Source: Bacillota bacterium
GTDB taxonomy: Bacteria > Bacillota > Clostridia > Lachnospirales > Lachnospiraceae
Direction of reading: 5' to 3'
NCBI GenBank assembly: GCA_023399455.1
Contig: JAEWPN010000244.1
Coordinates: 1 to 27,605, forward strand
DNA: 27,605 nucleotides
A model generated the notes under the pieces. It searched no databases. It saw nothing but the letters and a program-made list of their open reading frames with translations, and had not been told where the DNA came from. Shown here piece after piece: positions 7,771-14,986 of this stretch. A program made the translations under genes and the position numbers. Positions within the stretch are counted from its first letter, which is position 1; each line of letters opens with the position of its first letter.

Positions 7771-8421
7771 TAAATCTAATATTTCCAAAGGGTCGTCGAC
7801 AAACACCTTGCCGCCGGCCTTTTGCTGTTCTTCCTTTGTCCGGAACCCCCATGTAACCGAAATGCAATCCATCAAAGCATTCTTGGCCGTAGCTATATCC
7901 ACCTCAGAATCTCCCACATACACAGCGGATTCTCTGGTGCTTTCAAGCATTTTCAACGCTTCAATTACCGTATCAGGAGCCGGCTTTCTGTTAATACCCG
8001 CCTTCTCCCCAATTGCTACCTGAATATATTCTGCGAAATACTGTTCCTTCAACTCCTGCACCGCATCATAGTATTTATTCGAAACGATCGCCATCTTATA
8101 CCCCCTGCTCTTCAATTCTCTAAGCAGTTCCTCTACATGGTCATAAAGCCCTGTCTTATCGTTGCAATGCAAGGAATAATATTCCTTAAAGGCCTCAAAC
8201 ACCTTATCAAACTCCGGATTCTCTTTCCCTTCCGGCACAGAAAGCTCCATCAGCCTCATTACACCATTTCCAACAAAACGTCTGATTTCCTCCATACTCC
8301 GAAGAGGCATACCCGCCTCGCCGAGGGCGAAATTCACGCTATCCTTCAAATCCTCCAATGTATTCAATAATGTACCGTCCAAATCAAAAATAACGGTATC
8401 CCATTCTTTTTTTTCTAACAT
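7765..8421 (-). CDS. HAD-family hydrolase, phosphoglycolate phosphatase-like
   Basis: A 218-residue haloacid dehalogenase-superfamily phosphatase. Motif I is FDLDGTLLNT with the nucleophile Asp13 and acid/base Asp15. Motif II is IVSNK near residues 113-117. Motif III uses the lysine in RKPAPDTV, and motif IV is YVGDSEVDI. A helical cap lies between motifs I and II, which fits the PGP/Gph subgroup acting on small phosphates such as 2-phosphoglycolate. The exact substrate cannot be read from the sequence; PpaX-type pyrophosphatase or another sugar phosphatase is possible. The ATG has AAGGAG at good distance. The last six bases overlap the convergent CNNM gene. The 254-base region upstream holds a shortened palindromic repeat. 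Confidence 0.88.
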   Translation of the reverse strand: MLEKKEWDTVIFDLDGTLLNTLEDLKDSVNFALGEAGMPLRSMEEIRRFVGNGVMRLMELSVPEGKENPEFDKVFEAFKEYYSLHCNDKTGLYDHVEELLRELKSRGYKMAIVSNKYYDAVQELKEQYFAEYIQVAIGEKAGINRKPAPDTVIEALKMLESTRESAVYVGDSEVDIATAKNALMDCISVTWGFRTKEEQQKAGGKVFVDDPLEILDLL

Positions 8422-8473
8422 TTTTATCTCTCCTTTATTTCTTTATTTGTAATTGATGTAATAAAAGCCCCGA

Positions 8474-8515
8474 TACCATCATTTGACAAAGTCTTACGCA
8501 TCCTGAACGATGGTA
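8474..8515. repeat. Palindromic dispersed repeat, shortened copy
   Basis: A 42-base relative of the repeat at 1849-1904 in opposite orientation. Its ends TACCATCATT and AACGATGGTA pair at nine of ten positions. Read on the minus strand, the last 29 bases align with the right half of the long copy with five differences, all C/T transitions. About 14 bases of the other half are missing. It lies in the 254-base spacer (8422-8675) upstream of the HAD gene. Confidence 0.55.
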
Positions 8516-8603
8516 ATCCCCCACGATTATAGAATACCGGCATGGATTTGTAAAGAACCTCCTTTTTATCGCTTAGTAATCCCTTAAAAATCATTTTTAC
8601 TGA

Positions 8604-8633
8604 TTGAAAAACGTTCTCTATATATGGTAGAAT
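8604..8633 (+). promoter_or_regulatory. Promoter of the membrane-anchored His/Cys protein gene
   Basis: TTGAAA (8604-8609) and TAGAAT (8628-8633) are separated by 18 bases, a fair sigma-A promoter. The gene's ATG follows 43 bases later with AAGGAT as ribosome binding site. Confidence 0.5.
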
Positions 8634-8675
8634 AGAAAACAGAATCATACTATAAAAACTAAGGATAGAACACAT

Positions 8676-9185
8676 ATGAAAATAGTTAAGAGAATTATTT
8701 ATGCACTGCTTGGCCTTGTTTTGACAGGTGCTGTCGTTCTTGTCGGAATCATATTATTCGCTGAATACAGCGGCAGACGTTTTACCCCCGGTTCCATCCA
8801 GACAGCGGAAGGAATTGAAGACGACAAATCCCGTCTGGTATACGATGAAAACGGCAATGTCGTAGAACTGCCGGATGAAAGCTCTGATTCCTCAGTAACA
8901 ACCGGACAAGAGACCGCTGACTCCGTGCCGGACGTTCCTTCCGGGGATGCTTCTGCTCCTTCTGCCGGTGAACCCGCAGTAGAAACCGCTGCCGAAATCG
9001 AGACAACTTCGGAAGAAGACAACATAGAACGTAATTATGTCATGGACATGGGTGCCAATCTTTTCCATAAGGCGGATTGTCCTTATGTTCAGGATATAAA
9101 GCCGGACGACCTTTCCGAAATGACAACCTCCCGCGCGAAGATCTTAAATGCTGGTTATCAGCCTTGTACCTACTGCAATCCATAA
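8676..9185 (+). CDS. Membrane-anchored protein with C-terminal His/Cys metal-site motif
   Basis: A 169-residue protein of unknown function. Residues 6-29 form one N-terminal membrane helix after a basic MKIVKR start. Residues 40-118 are a low-complexity linker rich in Ser, Asp, Glu, Ala and Pro. The last 50 residues are compact and hold HKADC (His131, Cys135) and CTYC (Cys164, Cys167), ending in CNP. The pattern FH-x3-C ... AGY-x-PC-x2-C resembles the Ada-type metal-binding fold also found at the ends of secreted nucleases and other Firmicute surface proteins, so zinc binding outside the membrane is likely. A signal-less amidase_3 gene follows 66 bases later on the same strand. The role is unknown. 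Confidence 0.7.
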   Translation: MKIVKRIIYALLGLVLTGAVVLVGIILFAEYSGRRFTPGSIQTAEGIEDDKSRLVYDENGNVVELPDESSDSSVTTGQETADSVPDVPSGDASAPSAGEPAVETAAEIETTSEEDNIERNYVMDMGANLFHKADCPYVQDIKPDDLSEMTTSRAKILNAGYQPCTYCNP

Positions 9186-9251
9186 CTGCTTTGCCGTACC
9201 ATTTTTCACCTATCCGCATATAGTAAAACTAAGTAAATTGATGGTGATCAT

Positions 9252-9791
9252 ATGGCATATACAGTTGTTTTAGACGCCGGGCATGGCGGTGCGAATCCCG
9301 GCGCAGTTTATAATGGAAGGCAGGAGAAAGACGATGCACTCCGTCTTACTCTGGCAATTGGCCAGCTGCTCGAAAACGCGGGCATAAATGTGGTCTACAC
9401 GAGGACCACCGACATATACGAAAGTCCGGCCAGGAAAGCTGCCGAAGCCAATGAGGCAGGAGCCGATTATTTCGTATCCATCCACCGCAATTCCAGTGTA
9501 TACCCTAATCAGTACACCGGCATCGAGACCTTGGTCTATAGCTTTTACGGACCGGCAGCAGAAATGGCAGCAAATATTAACGAGAATCTTGAAGCACTCG
9601 GCTTTGTCAACCAGGGTGTTAATGAGCGCACGAATCTGATTGTTTTAAATCAGACACAAATGCCCTCCTTGTTGGTAGAAGTGGGCTTCATCAATAACGA
9701 TCAGGACAATATCCTTTTCGACAGCCGTTTTCAGGAGATTGCCCAGGCAATTGCCGACGGGATTATAGATACATTGAACGCACAAGGATAA
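9252..9791 (+). CDS. N-acetylmuramoyl-L-alanine amidase (amidase_3), no signal peptide
   Basis: A 179-residue protein consisting only of an amidase_3 catalytic domain, which cuts the MurNAc to L-alanine bond in peptidoglycan with a zinc ion. Zinc and catalytic residues are visible: His11 in DAGHGG, Glu25, His78 in SIHRN, and Glu143 in LVEVGFINN. The protein begins directly at the first beta strand. There is no signal peptide, anchor, SPOR or SH3 domain, and an in-frame stop 18 bases upstream rules out a missed N-terminal export signal. The ribosome binding site is weak (GGTGAT). A prophage-lysin-like or spore-related role, or release on lysis, is possible. It may be co-transcribed with the membrane-anchored gene upstream. 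Confidence 0.88.
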   Translation: MAYTVVLDAGHGGANPGAVYNGRQEKDDALRLTLAIGQLLENAGINVVYTRTTDIYESPARKAAEANEAGADYFVSIHRNSSVYPNQYTGIETLVYSFYGPAAEMAANINENLEALGFVNQGVNERTNLIVLNQTQMPSLLVEVGFINNDQDNILFDSRFQEIAQAIADGIIDTLNAQG

Positions 9792-9812
9792 TGTATATTT
9801 TTTTTGCGTTAA

Positions 9813-9866
9813 AGAGGGTATTTCATATGTTTGTGACAAATCACAATTATATATGAAATACCCTCT
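9813..9866. terminator. Long hairpin between convergent genes, bidirectional terminator
   Basis: Perfect 16-base arms (AGAGGGTATTTCATAT at 9813-9828; complement at 9851-9866) with a second dyad, TTGTGA-CAAA-TCACAA, inside the loop at 9831-9846. On the plus strand ATTTTCTATTATTTTA follows. On the minus strand the T run is poor. It can end transcripts of both the amidase_3 gene and the opposing aspS-led operon. Confidence 0.75.
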
Positions 9867-9924
9867 ATTTTCTATTATTTTACTATCGATTGTAAGGCAA
9901 TCGGAAAGGGTATAAATTTACCCT

Positions 9925-10644
9925 CTACACTCTCGCTTTAAAGTTCCCTTCCGCGCTCTTATCTCCGGCAAGCGTACTGTATTCCCCTGATTTATTGTAG
10001 GAGTCCATCAGATAGCTGTGATTTTCACCCTTGAGGCTCACTGTCGGCTGAGGTGAGTTTTTGATACTTTTCGACTTTTTCCACAGACCCGTAGCATTCA
10101 GCACGGTTTCTTCGAATTTCTGAAGAAACTTTCGCAGGCTTCCCTGCTCTTTTTTCAGACCGCTGCTGGCAGCGCCTTCTATATCATTTACTTTTCTTGC
10201 GTCTTCCTCTCCGAAATCCGCTTCTTCGTTTCTCCGGCTATCATTTTTAAGAATAGACGTGGCAAGAACCGCCTCTTCCTCCCTGCTGCCCTCACCCTTC
10301 TCTCCATGTGCCGCCGGCATCGATTCCCCGGCAGGAAAAATTGTATTTTTTTCCTCAGTCGCTGCAAGAATGTTCTTCCCACCATCTTTTCCGTCTTCAC
10401 CCGAATCGTTCCAGAACCTCACCGCCTTGGAAATCACGCTCTTCCATCCATTTGTAAACAAGCTGCGGAAAGAAAAAGCTTCCTGCGTCTGCATTCTCTG
10501 CGCTTGTTCCGTTTCTGCGCTGTTTATGCTAGCCCCGCCGCCGCTTTTTAACAAGCCTTCCTCCTCGTGGATACAGTCTGTTACCGAATGCTCATGAGTC
10601 TGTGCCTGATAAGAATGATTCAAACCGCTGCTTCTTTCAATCAT
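9925..10644 (-). CDS. Hypothetical protein, polar and low complexity
   Basis: A 239-residue protein that I do not recognise. It is very rich in Glu, Lys, Ser, Gly and Asn, with no membrane helix or signal peptide, and looks largely disordered. Two short amphipathic stretches stand out: FRSLFTNGWKSVISKAVRFW (about 59-78) and a helix with FLQKFEETVLNATGLWKKS (about 173-191). Its ATG overlaps the stop of the upstream gene as ATGA, so the two are probably translationally coupled. The pair closes the aspS-led operon before a strong terminator. The ATGA coupling, good coding length and lack of a better frame support it being real. No function is proposed. Confidence 0.65.
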   Translation of the reverse strand: MIERSSGLNHSYQAQTHEHSVTDCIHEEEGLLKSGGGASINSAETEQAQRMQTQEAFSFRSLFTNGWKSVISKAVRFWNDSGEDGKDGGKNILAATEEKNTIFPAGESMPAAHGEKGEGSREEEAVLATSILKNDSRRNEEADFGEEDARKVNDIEGAASSGLKKEQGSLRKFLQKFEETVLNATGLWKKSKSIKNSPQPTVSLKGENHSYLMDSYNKSGEYSTLAGDKSAEGNFKARV

Positions 10645-11030
10645 AAATATTCACCCTCTTTTTCTTTCGAGAAACCGATATCTACAAAGGCATTGTTCTT
10701 CTGAATCACTCCAATCCCTTCCACGACATCCTCATCGCTTCCGACCGCTATTCCTATCCTTTTCTTATCCTTAGTCACGAGCATGATGCTATGTGTCTCT
10801 TCTCCCACCCGCTCACGCCTAAGTCTTCCCGGGGCATCCTCCATCTTATGATAGACCCATACGATGTCTTGATAATATACATACAGCCATTCACTGACCC
10901 CCTGATAAAAAATGAAGTATCTTCCATATCGGACATTGCCGACAATTTGAGCGGTATTGTAATCCATCCGCACCATACTCTCATTGTATTCCTTCCCCGA
11001 TGCCGCTTCTAACTTCGTTCTTCCCTTCAT
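10641..11030 (-). CDS. Hypothetical protein, small beta-rich domain
   Basis: A 129-residue soluble protein that I cannot name with confidence. After a short polar N-terminus it has alternating hydrophobic and aromatic strands (RYGRYFIFYQGVSEWLYVYY, DIVWVYHKME, HSIMLVTKDKKRIGIAVG) and then a helix and strand. This layout resembles small PH-like domains found in uncharacterised Lachnospiraceae proteins, but that is an impression, not a match. The ATG at 11030 has AAGG upstream at moderate distance. It lies 34 bases after the phosphopantetheinyl transferase gene and overlaps the next gene by four bases, so it belongs to the hisS/aspS transcription unit. Confidence 0.7.
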   Translation of the reverse strand: MKGRTKLEAASGKEYNESMVRMDYNTAQIVGNVRYGRYFIFYQGVSEWLYVYYQDIVWVYHKMEDAPGRLRRERVGEETHSIMLVTKDKKRIGIAVGSDEDVVEGIGVIQKNNAFVDIGFSKEKEGEYL

Positions 11031-11064
11031 CTTATGCCTTGCCCTTTCGGCCTTATCTCCCTTA

Positions 11065-11799
11065 TTATGATTCGACCACCATTATTTCTTTTATAGTTAT
11101 ATCGGCAATTTCCGAATAACTGCACACTGCAATACTGTACTTTTCCATTTTATCACATATCTGGAAATATGCGATATTTTTTTCTTTCTCCTTACGAACA
11201 ATGCCGCCTCTTACATATTCCCTTTCTCCGGGCTGCTCCTTTGCAAAGCGTATGACAGTACTGTCCATTCCCTGTTTCATTCCCATTCCCGTCAATTTCA
11301 TATGCGCTTCCTTTACCGCCCACATCCGATAAAACAATTCAGCAGAAAATTTTTCTCCTCGTGACGCTCCAGCCTGTTCCATGTTCTTCTTATCCTCCTC
11401 AGAAAAAAAACGAGCCGCGATGCCGGACTTCACCTCTCTGTGTTCCTGAATGTCCGCGCCCACTTCCTCCTCTGATATGGCGCATATCACATAATCGCCG
11501 GAATGGGAAAGGCTGAAATAAATATCAGGATAATTATCAAAATAAGGCTTTCCGTTTTCTCCGAAGGAATATGCGAAAGAAAGCGGTATTGCATCCGCCT
11601 GCAAACCGCTTTCCTGCGCTTTTAAATCTACGACTCCTGCCTGAAGTAAATATCCTGCGAGGAGACTTCTTTTTTTGTCCGCTTCATTTATGCATTGCCG
11701 CACCTTCTCCTGCCTTACCGCATCTATTTTTTTAAGATAGCTGCGGTAAACTGCTTCATCGGATAGTGCTGCAATGTCTGCAATATATAATCTGATCAC
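11065..11799 (-). CDS. 4'-phosphopantetheinyl transferase, Sfp/Gsp type
   Basis: A 244-residue enzyme that moves phosphopantetheine from coenzyme A to a serine of a carrier protein. Sfp-family signatures are FSLSHSGDYV (about 95-104), VGADIQ (113-118) and WAVKEAHMKLTG (160-171). Asp116 and Glu164 match the magnesium ligands; the usual middle Glu (D-x-E) is Gln118 here. The size is that of the two-domain Sfp type rather than AcpS. The chosen start is GTG at 11799 with GGAG six bases upstream, giving a typical M-IRLYIAD N-terminus. A TTG start at 11826 with AAGGA, overlapping aspS by 11 bases, is also possible. No polyketide or peptide synthetase is in the window, so its carrier protein is unknown. 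Confidence 0.9.
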   Translation of the reverse strand: MIRLYIADIAALSDEAVYRSYLKKIDAVRQEKVRQCINEADKKRSLLAGYLLQAGVVDLKAQESGLQADAIPLSFAYSFGENGKPYFDNYPDIYFSLSHSGDYVICAISEEEVGADIQEHREVKSGIAARFFSEEDKKNMEQAGASRGEKFSAELFYRMWAVKEAHMKLTGMGMKQGMDSTVIRFAKEQPGEREYVRGGIVRKEKEKNIAYFQICDKMEKYSIAVCSYSEIADITIKEIMVVES

Positions 11800-11815
11800 T
11801 TTCTTCTCCGATTTA

Positions 11816-13615
11816 CTACTCTGCAATCTCTTCCTTTAAGTTCAAAGCAATTCCAAGCTCCTCAAGCTGCACTTCGTCTACCACATCCGGTGCGTTCGTA
11901 AGGAGGCAGGACGCGTCCTTAACCTTCGGGAATGCCATTACATCCCGAATGCTGTCTGCTTTTACCAAAAGCATGACGAGACGGTCCAATCCGTAAGCCA
12001 GTCCGGCGTGAGGAGGCACTCCGTATTTAAAAGCATTTAACAAGAAACCGAAACGATTATAGGCATCTTCTTTTTCAAAGCCAAGCACCTCGAACATCTT
12101 CTCCTGCACGTCATTTTGGAAAATTCTAACGGAACCACCGCCCAGCTCTACGCCGTTCAGTACGATATCATATGCCTTCGCGCGTATCCTTCCCGGGTCG
12201 CTGTCCATATATTGAAGATCCTCGTCCATAGGCATGGTAAACGGATGGTGCATCGCCACAAAGCGGTCATCCTCCTCGTTCCACTCGAGAAGAGGAAACT
12301 CCGTTACCCATAAGAAGCTGAACCGGTTATCATCAATAAGCCCCATCTGCTTGCCCAGCTCCAGACGTAAAGCTCCCAGAACGCTCCAGACGATATTAGT
12401 CTTATCCGCGGCAAATAAGAGCAGGTCGCCCTTTTCTCCATCCATAGCCTTTACCAGTTCCTCAAGCTGCGCTTCAGTCATGAATTTGGCAAAGGAAGAT
12501 TTATAGCTTCCATCCTCTTCTATGCAAAGATAAGCCAGCCCCTTCGCACCATAGCCTTTGGCGAAGTCAACCAAAGCATCGATTTTCTTACGGGGCATAG
12601 CTCCTTGTCCCTTAGCGTTAAGGCCTCTTACGGAGCCGCCGTTTTCTAAAGCAGAAGTGAACACTCCGAACCCGCTGCCGGAAACGACTGCGGATACGTC
12701 TGTAAGTTCCATTCCGAAACGGGTATCCGGCTTGTCGGAACCGTAACGGTTCATAGCATCTATCCATTTGATGCGAGGAATCGGAAGGTTTACCTCCAGC
12801 CCAATAGCATCCTTGCATACCTCTTTAATTAATCTCTCGTTAACGTCGATTACGTCCTCCACATCCACGAAGGACAGCTCCATATCCACCTGCGTGAACT
12901 CCGGCTGTCTATCGGCACGCAGATCCTCGTCGCGGAAGCATTTGGCTATCTGGAAATAACGATCGTAACCGGAACACATCAAAAGCTGCTTAAAAAGCTG
13001 GGGAGACTGGGGCAGTCCATAAAAAGTCCCCGGATGCACCCGGCTGGGCACCAGATAATCCCTTGCTCCTTCCGGGGTGGACTTGCCGAGTATCGGCGTC
13101 TCGATTTCCAAAAAACCTTCCTCCGTCAAAAATCTGCGGATAGACGCGGTAATGTTGCTTCTTAAAATCAAATTTCCCTGCAAATCAGGCCTTCTTAAAT
13201 CCAAATAACGGTATTTCAGGCGAAGCTCTTCCTTCGTCTTGGAATCTGCCTCGATGGGGAAGGGAGGTGTTTCTGCTTCAGATAAAATGCGGGTTTCTTT
13301 TGCGCGTATCTCTATATCTCCCGTGGCCAGATTCTCGTTTGCTGCGCCCGCTCTTTTCTCTACCTTGCCGACGATAGCTACTACGAATTCACTTCTCATC
13401 TTTTCTGCCTTCGCAAAGCTGTCAGCGCCGCAGTCGCTCTCCTCGAAGATAATCTGGAGCAGACCGGAACGGTCTCTTAAATCCACAAAAATAATGCCGC
13501 CCTTATTTCTCTGCTTCTGTACCCAGCCCATGACTGTTACCGTTTCTCCTGTGTTCGATCCCGACAACTCGCCGCAGCGGTGTGTCCTCTTTAAGCCTTT
13601 CATTGATTCTGCCAT
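11816..13615 (-). CDS. aspS: Aspartate--tRNA ligase
   Basis: A 599-residue class II aminoacyl-tRNA synthetase of the bacterial type, charging tRNA-Asp. The N-terminal OB-fold anticodon domain covers about 1-110 (TVMGWVQKQRNKGGIIFVDLRDRSG). The catalytic core has motif 2, FRDEDLRADRQPEFTQVDME (about 216-235), and motif 3, GLAYGLDRLVMLL, near 541-553. A GAD insertion domain sits between them, the mark of full-length bacterial AspRS. Start ATG with AGGAAA upstream. It lies 56 bases after hisS and just before the phosphopantetheinyl transferase gene, in the usual hisS-aspS order. No T-box leader fits in the short gap. Whether it also charges tRNA-Asn cannot be decided here. Confidence 0.97.
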   Translation of the reverse strand: MAESMKGLKRTHRCGELSGSNTGETVTVMGWVQKQRNKGGIIFVDLRDRSGLLQIIFEESDCGADSFAKAEKMRSEFVVAIVGKVEKRAGAANENLATGDIEIRAKETRILSEAETPPFPIEADSKTKEELRLKYRYLDLRRPDLQGNLILRSNITASIRRFLTEEGFLEIETPILGKSTPEGARDYLVPSRVHPGTFYGLPQSPQLFKQLLMCSGYDRYFQIAKCFRDEDLRADRQPEFTQVDMELSFVDVEDVIDVNERLIKEVCKDAIGLEVNLPIPRIKWIDAMNRYGSDKPDTRFGMELTDVSAVVSGSGFGVFTSALENGGSVRGLNAKGQGAMPRKKIDALVDFAKGYGAKGLAYLCIEEDGSYKSSFAKFMTEAQLEELVKAMDGEKGDLLLFAADKTNIVWSVLGALRLELGKQMGLIDDNRFSFLWVTEFPLLEWNEEDDRFVAMHHPFTMPMDEDLQYMDSDPGRIRAKAYDIVLNGVELGGGSVRIFQNDVQEKMFEVLGFEKEDAYNRFGFLLNAFKYGVPPHAGLAYGLDRLVMLLVKADSIRDVMAFPKVKDASCLLTNAPDVVDEVQLEELGIALNLKEEIAE

Positions 13616-13671
13616 CTTATCATTTCCTCACAATCTGTCTTCGACAAAGCAATTTTTTGTAATCTATATTT

Positions 13672-14934
13672 CTATTTTTTTAGGGGATCCTTATAGAATT
13701 CCTCGAATTCCATATATCCTTCCGCATTCAACTGCTCTTTCTGGAATTTCTTGTTCTTGTTCATGCGCGCCACAAGCACCTGCATGCCCTTTTGCCGTTC
13801 CTCCTGAGCTCTCGCGATGATCTCGCACAGCGCATCTACTTCTACCCCTTTTTCTATAAGGTATGCGATCTTCCTGCTCTCATTAGGAATCTGGAAGCCT
13901 TTTTCCTGCATGATGAGTATGATGCGTTCGAAACCTATGGAAAATCCGCAAGCTGGAACATCGTTTCCCGTAAATTTGCCTACCATCTTATCATAACGTC
14001 CGCCGCCTCCGCAGCTTCCGCCGAATTCCGGCATCGCAATTTCAAAGATGGTTCCCGTATAATATGACATCCCTCTGACAAGAGTAGGATCGAATACAAT
14101 TTCGAAATCTGATGCCTTTGTCGCCCTTACGCTTGCTATGATTTCCTGAAGGCTCTGCTCTACCTCCGGCTCCAGTACCCCATTAAGCTTCTCGGCCAAA
14201 TAAGAAAGACCATCCTGCGCCGCTTCCATTCCTTTGAACAGTTCCAGATATCTTTCTATGCTTTCCTCAGCAAAACCGCTTTCCTGCAATTCTCCGGCCA
14301 CTCCCTGGATCCCGATCTTGTCCATTTTATCCAAAATGATAAATACCGTATCATAAGCTTCCTCGGCAAAACCGCTGTAAGCCGCCATTGCCTTCAAAAT
14401 CCGCCTCTCGTTGATCCGAATCTGGAAATTCTTAAAGCCCAGACGACCTAACGTCGTGGTGGTCGCCAGTATGAGCTCGATTTCCGCCAGATTGGAAGGC
14501 TCTCCCAGTATATCTATATCGCACTGCATAAACTGTCTGTAGCGCCCCTTCTGCGGTCTGTCAGCCCTCCATACATTTCCCATCTGCAAGGCTTTAAACG
14601 GTGACGGAAGCTCATTGGCATGGTTGGAATAATACCGCACCAGCGGAACCGTCAAATCGTAACGAAGACCTCCGTCCACCAAATCCTCTTCGCTCTTTGC
14701 TTCTTCCAGATTCAGTTTTTCTCCGCGCTTTAAAATCTTGAAAATCAGCTTCTCATTTTCTCCGCCCTGCTTGTTGCTTAGATTCGCAATGTTCTCTACG
14801 CAGGGAGTCTCGATGGATGAAAAACCGAACTTTCCATAGGTTTCCTTGATTACGCCGATTACATAATCCCGAAGCTGCATTTCCGCAGGCATAATATCTT
14901 TCATACCGGTAACCGGCTTCTTACTCAGTGCCAT
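13672..14934 (-). CDS. hisS: Histidine--tRNA ligase
   Basis: A 420-residue class II synthetase. Motif 2 is WRADRPQKGRYRQFMQCDID (about 122-141). The two histidine-specific motifs are LVRGMSYYTGTIFEIA (near 276-291) and GGGGRYDKMVGKF (near 300-312). The C-terminal anticodon-binding domain is present. Length is normal for bacterial HisRS, so this is not the shorter HisZ regulator. ATG start with GGAG upstream. It is preceded by hemZ (gap 52 bases) and followed by aspS on the same strand. The gap is too short for a T-box riboswitch, so control must come from further upstream. Confidence 0.97.
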   Translation of the reverse strand: MALSKKPVTGMKDIMPAEMQLRDYVIGVIKETYGKFGFSSIETPCVENIANLSNKQGGENEKLIFKILKRGEKLNLEEAKSEEDLVDGGLRYDLTVPLVRYYSNHANELPSPFKALQMGNVWRADRPQKGRYRQFMQCDIDILGEPSNLAEIELILATTTTLGRLGFKNFQIRINERRILKAMAAYSGFAEEAYDTVFIILDKMDKIGIQGVAGELQESGFAEESIERYLELFKGMEAAQDGLSYLAEKLNGVLEPEVEQSLQEIIASVRATKASDFEIVFDPTLVRGMSYYTGTIFEIAMPEFGGSCGGGGRYDKMVGKFTGNDVPACGFSIGFERIILIMQEKGFQIPNESRKIAYLIEKGVEVDALCEIIARAQEERQKGMQVLVARMNKNKKFQKEQLNAEGYMEFEEFYKDPLKK

Positions 14935-14986
14935 AATTTACGCTCCTATTCCCGATTCAATTCCTTCATTTATTACTTAGTCGATT

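Noticed and set aside
8424..8675. 83-codon open frame on the minus strand upstream of the HAD gene
   Set aside because: It overlaps a plus-strand promoter and the shortened palindromic repeat, has no ribosome binding site at its start, and its composition is not protein-like.
13616..14986. T-box leader for hisS or aspS
   Set aside because: The spacers are only 56 and 52 bases, and no T-box specifier or antiterminator features are visible.
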